From Mya arenaria (Eukaryota; Mollusca; Bivalvia; Myida; Myidae), in the NCBI RefSeq assembly GCF_026914265.1, contig NC_069125.1, positions 20,014,966-20,078,965 of the forward strand: 64,000 nucleotides of DNA, read 5' to 3'. Shown one piece after another: positions 1-9,539 of this stretch (the stretch's first letter is position 1; each line of letters opens with the position of its first letter). A program made the position numbers and the translations under genes. A model generated the notes under the pieces. That model was not told the origin of the DNA. It ran no database searches and saw nothing but the letters and a program-made list of their open reading frames with translations.

Positions 1-406
1 TCTTCTTCTTCTTCTCACCCCCCCCCCTCTTAATCCTCATCACTATCATCAACGTCTTCATCCGTCATATTCTTCATCTGTCATAATCGTCTTCATCTGT
101 CATAATCTTCATCTGTCATAATCACTTTTTTCATCTTCATCATCAGCAGCAGCAACAGCAGCAGAAGCAGCAGCAGCAGCAGCAGAAGCATTCTTCTTCT
201 TTTTCTTCCTCATCTTCATCCTTATTCTCACCTACCTCCTCATCATCATTCTCCGAATGCAAGACTATATTCACCATCTATTACATATTAAGCCCTTGAA
301 CACTCACTAACTGGACGCATTTTACTCATCAATATTATCATTATCTTTTATTACCAATAAATATATATATGTTTGAATAAGATTTGAAGACTTATTCATA
401 CCTTAC

Positions 407-517
407 CCAGTCCCGATATGAGCCATCGCCTCATTGGTGGGTTGTCATCAGTAGCCAACTCCACTGCAAGGGGCATCTCTTCGGGTGGATGGTTGGACCC
501 TTCCGGTAGAGTGGACG
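407..517 (-). other. Possible 111 bp symmetrical exon (duplicate copy 1)
   Basis: On the minus strand a good acceptor (TTCTGTTCAAATGTTTCAG) and donor (GTAAGG) enclose 111 bp that is open in the frame reading STLPEGSNHPPEEMPLAVEL and ending RRWLISGLG. Both bordering introns would be phase 1, so this exon could be duplicated without breaking the frame. I recognise no domain. The plus strand is also open here (from 418), and a second minus frame is open too, so coding is not established. Other open, acceptor-preceded stretches lie upstream on the minus strand within the same unit. Confidence 0.25.
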
Positions 518-1181
518 CTGAAACATTTGAACAGAAGCATCACCACATGTTCCCCTATAAAAGTTTATATATAATTAAAGCAAGTACAATAATAATACAA
601 ACAAATATTAAACATATAAGTAAAAGTGCTTATAAACTAGTATTATCAAAAAACAACAACAACAGGTTTTCTAAAGCCTTTCCATGTGTTGAGTATATTA
701 TTAATAACATCCAATCTAAAAAATACCAAGCCCCATCTTATATACAATACTATATTTATTGAAATACACGAAAACTAAATAAACATTTTCTACTACACGG
801 GTTCGGTTAAAGAGATCTTGGGAACAATGCTGGTGCCTTTTAGCATGTTCACTGTAAGATTTCAAAAACCAACAGAAAATGCCTATTCATTATGTGTATT
901 TTTAAAAAAGAAAAAGAAAATTTGGCTTATTGATTGAAACAGATTTTCCGACTTTCAACAACTTCTGAAAAAGCTAGCAAAATGAAACATATCTTTGTTG
1001 AAGGTTTTGTCCACAGCAGCATAGGAAGCGAACTCCAGTGCTAGTGAAGCCCCATCCCGCCAACCTGAGTAAATTAGATTAATTCATTTTGAATGGGCAA
1101 AACTTGAAAAGTACTAACGAATCGATTAATCAGCCTTTTTTGCAATATAAATATCTTGAATGCAAAAGTAAGCAATAATCT

Positions 1182-1287
1182 TCTTCTTCTTCTTCTTCTT
1201 CTTCTTCTTCTTCTTCTTCTTCTTCTTGGTCTTCTTCTTCTTCTTCTTCTTCTTCTTCTTCTTCTTCTTCTTCTTCTTCTTCTTCTC
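1182..1287. repeat. (TTC)n microsatellite at the duplication junction
   Basis: This is an almost pure TTC run with one interruption near 1228. It produces a long poly-arginine reading frame on the minus strand that should not be taken as a gene. Related CAG-rich tracts lie at about 141-190 and 1411-1500. Confidence 0.95.
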
Positions 1288-1400
1288 ACCCCCTCTTAAT
1301 CCTCATCACTATCATCAACGTCTTCATCCGTCATAATCTTCATCTGTCATAATCGTCTTCATCTGTCATAATCTTCATCTGTCATAATCACTTTTTTCAT

Positions 1401-1447
<47 letters not shown>

Positions 1448-1715
1448 GAAGCAGCAGCAGCAACAGCAGCAGAAGCAGCAGCAGCAGCAGCAGCAGAAGC
1501 ATTATTCTTCTTTTTCGTCCTCATCTTTATCCTTATCCTCACCTACCTCCTCATCATCATTCTCCGAATGCAAGACTATAATCACCATCTATTACATATT
1601 AAGCCCTTGAACACTCACTAACTGGACGCATTTTACTCATCAATATTATCATTATCTTTTATTACCAATAAATATATATGTTTGAATAAGATTTGAAGAC
1701 TTATTCTTACCTTAC

Positions 1716-1826
1716 CCAGTCCCGATATGAGCCATCGCCTCATTGGTGGGTTGTCATCAGTAGCCAACTCCACTGCAAGGGGCATCTCTTCGGGTGGATG
1801 GTTGGACCCTTCCGGTAGAGTGGACG
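1716..1826 (-). other. Possible 111 bp symmetrical exon (duplicate copy 2)
   Basis: This is the second copy of the candidate exon, identical as far as I can see to that at 407-517, with the same acceptor and donor. The same caveats apply. Confidence 0.25.
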
Positions 1827-2816
1827 CTGAAACATTTGAACAGAAGCATCACCACATGTTCCCCTATAAAAGTTTATATATAATTAAAGCAAGTACAATA
1901 ATAATACAAACAAATATTAAACATATAAGTAAAAGTGCTTATAAACTAGTATTATCAAAAAACAACAACAACAGGTTTTCTAAAGCCTTTCCATGTGTTG
2001 AGTATATTATTAATAACATCCAATCTAAAAAAACAAGCCCCATCTTATATACAATACTATATTTATTGAAATACACGAATACTAAATAAACATTTTCTAC
2101 TACACGGGTTCGGTTCAAGAGATCTTGGGAACAATGCTGGTGCCTTTTAGCATGTTCACTGTAAGATTTCAAAAACCAACAGAAAATGCCTATTCATTAT
2201 GTGTATTTTTAAAAAAGAAAAAGAAAATTTGGCTTATTGATTGAAACAGATTTTCCGACTTTCAACAACTTCTGAAAAAGCTAGCAAAATGAAACATATC
2301 TTTGTTGAAGGTTTTGTCCACAGCAGCATAGGAAGCGAACTCCAGTGCTAGTGAAGCCCCATCCCGCCAACCTGAGTAAATTAGATTAATTCATTTTGAA
2401 TGGGCAAAACTTGAAAAGTATTAACGAATCGATTAATCAGCCTTTTTTGCAATGTGAATATCTTTTTCTTCTTCTTCTTCACCCTAGCTTACTCCATTCG
2501 AAAGGCATTACTCCCGGTTGCTTGAAGGTCAGTTTCGGTTGTTATGTCAAACATTGAACTGTTGTCAAGATATACTTATAATTTAATATAGAGCTTATAC
2601 GATATACAACAACTATCATAATTAAACAAGGAAATGTTAAACAAATGATTTGCATGTGGTAATAAACTAATATCATTAGTTCATATCGAAATTTATTAAA
2701 TATATGACAAATAGGTTCTAAACTACTTATTAATTTACCTATACATTTAAATGTAAACAAGCGACGCTTAAGATCGGAAAAAATGTTATGTCCAGCTATG
2801 TCTTTGAAGTTAGCCT

Positions 2817-3010
2817 AGGTAGCCGATGTAGCCGATGTAGCCTGTGTAGTGAAAAGGCTACAAGATGCAACCTATGTAGCCGATGTAGCCTGTGTAGCCT
2901 GTGTAGTAAACAGGCTACAACATACAGCCTATGTAGCCGATTTAGCCTTGTAGCCTGTGTAGTAAACAGGCTACAACATACAGCCTATGTAGCCGATGTA
3001 GCCTGTTTAA
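2817..3010. repeat. GTAGCC-based minisatellite with self-complementary units
   Basis: A degenerate array is built on the 6-mer GTAGCC followed by GAT or TGT. Three segments (about 2837-2861, 2894-2918, 2950-2974) read GTAGCC(TG)...GGCTAC, so each can fold into a hairpin with a 6-8 bp perfect stem and a short loop. The frame at 2788-3051 reads through the array and gives a repetitive Cys/Ser peptide; I do not take it as a gene. Confidence 0.8.
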
Positions 3011-3270
3011 CCCCACATTGTGTTGGGAAAACTCTGGTTTTGGCACATTAAGCAAGTGAACATTGCCTTACGCATCGCTAAATACGCTATTATGGCTCAT
3101 GTTGGAGGCTCTGGTGCGTGCACGTGAAACAATTATGGGTATTGCCACTATGCCAGAGTGGTAGGCATTTGGGCACACTTTAACCCCACAAAGGCCATTG
3201 TGCTGGAAAAACTCTGCTTTAGGCACATTAAGGATGTGAATATTCCTTTGTGCATCGCTAAGGTGTTTTA
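3010..3270. repeat. Diverged direct repeat pair, ~80 bp
   Basis: The segment starting TTAACCCCACA near 3007 and running to the ATCGCTAA near 3080 recurs near 3180-3262 with substitutions and a small insertion. Shared blocks include GCACATTAAG and GCATCGCTAA. No coding evidence. Confidence 0.6.
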
Positions 3271-4020
3271 AGTATACACCATGCAAATCCCGTGACCATA
3301 AAAAAATATCATTTCGGTAAATAAAATGTTAATTATTTGTAAATAATGTATTTTCTATTGTTTTCATTTAACGAAATCCAATGGATAATTGCAATTTGGT
3401 CAAATCTACCAAAATAGGAGAGGTAAGAAAGTGCAATTAAAAAAGTGTATATAGTTGAGTTCCAGTCATATGCAGATATCCGTTCTGCTTGTCAAGGGAG
3501 AATACTGCGTACGATATTGATAAACACCGGCTAGCAGACAACAGGTTTGAAGCCTTGGCGCTGATTTGAATTCGAGGGTGTGGCCACCAGTTTCGAATAA
3601 AAATTGCCCAAAATATAAGAAACAGTAGCAAAATATTACATGTTCAGCAGAAACAGTAGCATTTTATATTTTTAAAAACAGAAAATGCCCAAACTTACCT
3701 TTAATGGTTTATAGATAGAAATTTGAGATCCCCAAATCGCATCTAATGATCCCAAATTACCTTCCAATTATGACCAAACTATTGACTGCTATCAAACGTT
3801 CGTATCAACGGAGGCTATACAAGGGTAACATTTAGGTCGGGATAAAAGGTACAGTAGAGAGATATTTACTTTTAGTTTGAGTGAACTAACATAACCTTTT
3901 ATGTTTAGTTTCATAAACCAATGTAACAGATATGTACATTCTTGAATAAATTATGTTTAAATAATAGAAAAAATATTTTGTAAAGATATGAATGTGTAAG
4001 TATCATTTCCCGACATATGT
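3270..4020. other. No recognised feature
   Basis: AT-rich sequence with only short chance reading frames. I see no splice-flanked coding segment, RNA gene or clear repeat. Confidence 0.5.
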
Positions 4021-4044
4021 ATTTATCACAAATCAGCATTAATA

Positions 4045-5057
4045 ATGGCTGGACTTAAACGCAAATCTACGCTCGCCGGGAACACGTCTTTAGCAAAACG
4101 CAGGAGAACTGGATATACTAGAATCCAGAGATTTCGTAAAAAATTGTATACTCGTCGAAGTCGTTTTGCTAGGAAGAAGCGATCTTTCAGGCGATCGACA
4201 AGGGGTCGTTTGTCGTATAATAAGCGGAAGCGCTTTGGCGTAGCCAAAAGTTGAAAAATAAAATTAGTTCACTCTGCTAGACATTATCTTCACGATACTT
4301 TGACAAAGGCTCAGGCTGATTACAATGTTGCTAGGATTTGGCCATTTCACATTGCCAAGACAAGTTTTGGTAAGAATGAATTTTCACCAATGATGCAAAG
4401 CCTTTGTTTGAATTACGAACAATATAAGTTCGATTATGTGAAGTGTGAACTGTTCAACTCCCAATGTAAGGAACTATAACTTACGGCTCTCAACTAACTC
4501 ATACCAACCAGATGGTTACCAATTGTGAAACAAAGGTGAAAACCAGACAAGATATTCGGTATGTCGTCGACTATGACAATAAGTTTAAAAATCGTGGTAT
4601 GCCAGAAGGAGACGAACAGAAGTTGTACAAGGCCAAAACTCTTGTGATGGGATCTCACAAACCATCCTTCAAGATATTCAGGAAATTCAAGGCTCATCCT
4701 TCTAGAACCTGGCTACAGCTCTTGAATGAAGCACAAAACAAAAAAAAGATTTCTGTTATTGAGTTTATTCAATTTATTTTGCAAAACAATGAAATGATTG
4801 ATGCTGGTCTTAAATCACTTTTGAATGATAATACTCAGTGTCAAATCAATCCCACTAATGGGGCTCCTGTTGTAAATAATTATGAACCTTTTAAAATTGT
4901 AATGAATCGTGAATCTCATTACACTGCTGAGGAATATGTTGATCCTGCTAAATCTCCATCTCATGGTATCTTAGAGGTGAAAGGACATTTAGAGTGGGAT
5001 TGTCGGATTACTTGTGGTTTATCTGCTCGTCACCCTGTATTTTCTGATATTAATTAA
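4045..5057 (+). pseudogene. Fossil CRESS-DNA virus capsid-like sequence
   Basis: The first part encodes a strongly basic Arg/Lys-rich stretch of about 60 residues starting MAGLKRKSTL, as at the DNA-binding N-terminus of circovirus-type capsid proteins. The rest has lower basicity and beta-rich, capsid-like composition. Similar capsids are known from circular Rep-encoding ssDNA viruses of invertebrates, and endogenous copies are reported in mollusc genomes. The copy is broken in a few places and I see no Rep gene nearby. The remaining open stretches suggest a moderate age. It is one sequence type only, with no flanking direct repeats that I could find. Assignment rests on composition and overall look, not on a search. 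Confidence 0.6.
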
Positions 5058-6330
5058 TAAAGAATTATAAATGTTACATTGCATTATTTTAATACATTCA
5101 CTGACTAACACAACCACCCGTCAGTATGGACCACTTAGCATGATCTGAGCACCCGTTTCTTCCTTTTTATTAATAAACTATTGATATTTGAACACAAGCA
5201 CTCTTTTTTCCTGCATTAACATCCGGATCTTGGACAACGGAGGGGTGGGGGAGATAACTGTGGTATTGAGCCATATAAAGAGTTCATCCTGGATAACATA
5301 CAGGTACTTGAGATTTTGACATACCTTTACTGTATTACCTTTCATAATAATTTTCATTTTATATTACATAAGCCTTTCCTTAAATAGTATCGGTAATCTC
5401 AATGAAACGATTTTAGTCCGCTTCAGAACATGTCTGCACTAATGTGAAATATCATATTTATGACAACATGTACACGGAAATGAATCAAATATTTTCTGGT
5501 ACTCGGGTTTGAGGTCTTTGGAAAGATGCTAAGAAGTCTAAGACCAAAAGAAAATGCATGTTTGTTTCTCGTGTATTTTTTAAATTCAATCTCATGAAAT
5601 ATAAAATGACCTATTTAGCGAATCATGCGTTATGATTTTTTTTATCTTAATTGTGCAAAACGTTTTAATTGTTTTACTTTCGCCATGAATTAAAATACAA
5701 AAGAGATGGCTTTCAACAAATTGTAATTTAGGTAAACCTGGAAACACTAGCACGGCGCTCTGGTTCTGACCCACAAACACTACATACTAGTAACACTATT
5801 AAATTGTGAGCAAATTGAAATTACCTTTAAACCATTACGGTGTCATAAAGCAGTGGTGGGGTTGACAACTTGACGTGGGGTGCGGGGGTAGTTTTTGTGC
5901 CAGTACGCGGGGGATTATGTTCGATCCTGCGTGTTTTTTCTGCGATGATGACGCAATGGACGTTCATACGCAGATAAGTTCCACTTTGGATAACAATTCA
6001 TTTATATATATAGTCCCACCAATCGTAATATCAGGAAGCATAATGCATTTAAAACACACTCAAATACCTATAAACAGAAACGTTTGTCCGAATGACAGAC
6101 ATTACGAAACATCCGCCTTGTATCGCTCCTGCCTTCACCTGATCAATACTGACCAATATACATGCAATGCTGACCACCTGACACTCCATTTATTCATGCC
6201 TAAATATTCACGTGTCCAGGGGCTAAAAAGCAGTGTTCGAATACAATATAATCAATACACAGTATAATATGTGCTGATGCTTTAATTGAGTGTGCGCTAA
6301 AGTAACACGGATTACTTGAAATATATACTG
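5058..6330. other. Non-coding stretch with a diverged third copy of part of the left-edge repeat
   Basis: About 5484-5585 aligns with 782-905 and 2092-2215: shared blocks are TATTTTCT, CGGGTT, GATGCT or ATGCTGG, AGAAAATGC and GTGTATTTTT. It is much more diverged than the two tandem copies, so it predates their duplication. The open frame at 5875-6267 has no recognisable domain and I do not call it a gene. Confidence 0.6.
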
Positions 6331-6950
6331 CTCTAGTAGGTGCTGTTCTGTTGGGGCATTTTTAAGTATGCATACATTATATTTGTATTCTAGTGGCTGC
6401 TGTCCTGGTGGGGTGTTGTTTAAATATGCATACATTGTATTTGTATTCTAGTGGGTACCGTCTTGGTGGGGCGTAGCTAAAGTATGCATACATTATATTT
6501 GTTTTCTAGTGGCTGCTGTCATGGTGGGGCGTTGTTTAAGTATGTATATATTGTATTTGTATTCTAGTGGGTACCGTCTTGGTGGGGTGTAGCTAAAGTA
6601 TGCATACATTATATTTGTATTCTAGTGGGTTCTGTCCTGGTGGGGCGTAGTTAACGAATGCATACACAATATGTGTATTCTAGTAGGTACTGTCCTGTTG
6701 GGGCGCAATTAAAGTATGCATACATTATATTTGTATTATAGTAGGTGCTGTCCTGTTGGGGCGTAGTTAAAGTATGCATATATTATATTGGTATTCTAGT
6801 GGGTGCTGTCCTGGAAAGACGAAGTTAAAGTATGCATGCATTATATTTGTATTATAGTAGGTGCTGTCCTGTTGGGGCGTAGTTAAAGTATGCATATATT
6901 ATATTGGTATTCTAGTGGGTGCTGTCCTGGTGGGGCGTATGCATATAATA
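6331..6950. repeat. ~57 bp minisatellite, about 11 copies
   Basis: The unit contains CTAGTGGGTGCTGTCCTGGT then GGGGCGTAGTTAAAGTATGC and ATACATTATATTTGTATT. Copies differ by a few substitutions; GGTGCTG/GGTACCG/GGCTGCTG variants are intermixed. Occasional open frames through it are by-products. Confidence 0.9.
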
Positions 6951-7091
6951 ATTATATTTTAAACAGTAGTCCCTTTAAGTTTTAAGTATATTAATGCATG
7001 TTTTATTAATTGAATGTTTTATATTTGAGTGCAGTATGGACCATTGACAGTACTATCTGTTACGTAGATAACGCATCGGCTAATAAGGGGT

Positions 7092-7765
7092 CAATCGGAA
7101 CACCTCGGCAATTTTTCATAGAAAACAACCTCGGAGTATATGGACGGTTTACAATGTCATAATTCTTTCATTTTACTGCATTGCAAGTGGATTGCGTAGT
7201 CATTTTAATTCAACAGTTTAACCAAAGGCCTTTACTCTTATAGAAATCTTGATTATTCATGCAAAATTTAACTTCACTGGGAATCAATTTGAACTACGTA
7301 AAACAAATTACACGTTAAAACACTACAATCAATTAACATTGTTATTATTTCAGCTTAGGAACAACTTCCAATTAATACAGCGGAATACATGACCAATACT
7401 TTCCGATATTTCCCGATACGTCATTCAAGTATGTAATAAATCGGAGCATCTTGGCCATTTCCCTCGGTGAAACAACGTCGTATGGGGGAGATGGCGTTGT
7501 TCCGTTTAGTATTACATTATATAATATCCAATCGGAACATCTCGGCAATTATCCAATTGATTCGACCTCCGAAATAATACGGGTCTGTAAAGATAGTCCA
7601 TCATGCCGGCGCCCATAGTAGAAACGTGTTGTATGTGTTTTTCAACCATAAAGGCTCGTATTTAATGTTTTAGGGAGAAGAACAATCGGAACACCTCGGC
7701 CAGTATCTAACAGGAATTGACCTCGGAAATAATACGGGTTATTAGAAAATAGTCCATCATGGCCG
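7092..7765. repeat. Three spaced copies of an ~82 bp motif
   Basis: CAATCGGAACACCTCGGC occurs near 7092, 7529 and 7683. The second and third copies share about 82 bp ending AATAATACGGG...ATAGTCCATCATG, while the first is shorter. A shorter ATCGGAGCATCTTGGCCATT variant lies near 7441. They are direct and spaced by 150-440 bp, so this is a dispersed or decayed tandem repeat. No coding evidence from 6950 to 8230. Confidence 0.7.
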
Positions 7766-8238
7766 ACCAAAGAGTTGTTCAAACAACCAAGCGATATTTT
7801 AGACCAAAGACAGAATATGGGGCGAATTATTACCACTTATTTGTGTGTAAGTGTTATTTTTATACATGATATATTTTATTAAAATATAAAAATGGCATAA
7901 AAGGGTCCTAATGAGGAACTAAATGGAAATGCCATTTAGTCTTAGTGGGTGGGGTAAGTATGCTTCCATTTGACAGTACTAAGATAGTAAAAATAATTTT
8001 GGAGCTCCAGTGATTAGTGGCAAATATTAAGAATACATATACTTTATTTGATTTCTGTAAAATACACAAATTAGACTGAATCAGAATGATAATATGTCGA
8101 CTTTCTGAACTCAGTGTTTTTACAAGTTTTATTTTTTTTAATTAGAATTAAGATGTCTTTAACAACGGACGTATGGTTTATATGTGCTAAAACATACCTC
8201 TTCTCCAAATGTAAATTATAGTACTTTGACTGTCAGTG

Positions 8239-9496
8239 ACAGTCGACGGGTGGGGAAAGGTCACCTCCGCCACAACCTGGTACTCTAGACAGTAGCCCCT
8301 CACATACTGTATCAGGGACAGGGAACCTTTGGAATAGTGGGTCTTTGGCCGATATTGACTTACTTAAACAATTACCTGTAGACGTAAAAATAAATGTTTT
8401 GCTCGAGAACATGGTGGCATTGAATTGACACATGTACGGCTAAATAGGCTAGAGCAATCGTGTATTTATAATCTTGCCTCGCACGATATTGTGGACGAGC
8501 GATTGCGTCTATTGGAATACGAATCCATTGATCTGGAAGCCCGTCGGAAAGAAACTAACATTTTCATCGGTGGCCAACAGGAAGTCGTGGGAGAAAATTG
8601 CACAGAACTGGTCCTGAGTGTCATAAAGGATAACCTCCAGTTTCATGAAGAGGACTTTGCAGTGATTAGTGCCTACAGGGTGGGACGTAAGTCCTATAGT
8701 CAGGGTACCTCCCACAGCCACAGGCAAATCTTTGTTAGCTTTCCACACCCAGGCCAAGTAAATCAAATCATAAAGAATGCTTACAAACTAAAGGGCACCA
8801 CGATGAGCCTCAACCGAGACTACCCTAAAGAGATCAGGGACGCGCGGCATATGTTGAAGAGTGAGTATAAGGAGTACAGGAACAAATTTGGAAATAACAA
8901 TGTTAAAATTAGGTTCCCTGCAGCCCTAGTGGCCAAGGGTGAAATAGTAAGAGACATGATCCCCCCATTGGTCTAGTGTACTTGCTGAAAGCAGAGCCAC
9001 CAACCTTCAGAAACGTGTTATGGGAGCTTATGAATTCCTGAGAATGGACGTACACCAGTCACTACCACGGGAAATGCCGGAACTACTAAAAGCAGCATAT
9101 TCGCCGGTAACGAAGCAATCGGCAACTTCCGGAGAATCACTGACTGAAACGACGCCGACTGATCAGGGGCTTTCGGAGAGTAAAACCGTCCAGGAAACCC
9201 CAAAGCTACCCGAGCCCAGTGCGTTGATCCCCAGCGCGAGGAGTGCGAATGAAGCAGAACCAGAAGGGAGAACATCACGGGACAATGGCTCGAAAACGCT
9301 TCATCACATAGAGCAGGAAGTAGTGCCGCCCCTCGCGGTCGCGTGACACCAACAGGGTCAAACAAAAACAGTAGCAACAGTGCTCCCAGTAAAGCGCCTA
9401 CACAAAAACAGGCTTCCACCGATGCTCCCAAGCGCCCTGAGGGGACTTCCGGCAGACCTGGTAGCACCGCCGGAAACAGTAAACCGGCATAGGATT
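8239..9496 (+). pseudogene. LINE A ORF1 (nucleic-acid-binding protein), broken
   Basis: The best block, 8425-8976, carries ETNIFIGG, FAVISAYRVGRK, RQIFVSFPH and KLKGTTMSLNRDYPKEIR, the pattern of L1-like ORF1 proteins (RRM-like core plus C-terminal domain). In L1-type elements this protein binds the element RNA. An upstream block from about 8239 reads in another frame and ends near 8430, and a downstream Ser/Pro/Thr-rich tail continues in shifted frames to a stop near 9496, so at least three frame changes are present. The homologous ORF1 of LINE B supports the identification. Confidence 0.75.
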
Positions 9497-9539
9497 GGAA
9501 GGGTCCGGTGACCCAATCATGTTGTGAGAAGTCTTTCTT

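Larger units (their letters stand above)
1..2470. repeat. Recent tandem duplication of a ~1.2 kb unit
   Basis: Bases 1-1155 are repeated almost identically at about 1267-2463. The spacing is 1266 bp at the left end and 1309 bp from the middle onward, because the CAG tract in the second copy is longer. Each copy holds a TTC-rich tract, a CAG-rich tract and about 850 bp of unique sequence. TTC tracts lie at the left edge, the junction and the right edge, which suggests unequal exchange between them. Only a handful of differences are visible, so the event is recent or the copies are kept alike by conversion. Confidence 0.95.

Noticed and set aside
418-762. Plus-strand open frame repeated at 1727-2089
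   Set aside because: Both copies exist only because the DNA is duplicated; the C-terminal half is low-complexity, the two copies end differently, and no domain is seen.
1074-1289. Long arginine-rich open frame on the minus strand
   Set aside because: It is the translation of the TTC microsatellite.
5875-6267. 130-codon open frame
   Set aside because: No recognisable domain, no splice context, and it runs up to a minisatellite.
7506-7520. TAGTATTAC, like the nick site of circular ssDNA viruses
   Set aside because: No flanking stem was found and it lies 2.4 kb from the capsid-like fossil; a nine-base match is expected by chance in AT-rich DNA.
9018-9467. 149-codon minus-strand frame opposite LINE A
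   Set aside because: It is the shadow of the Pro/Ser/Thr-rich ORF1 tail.
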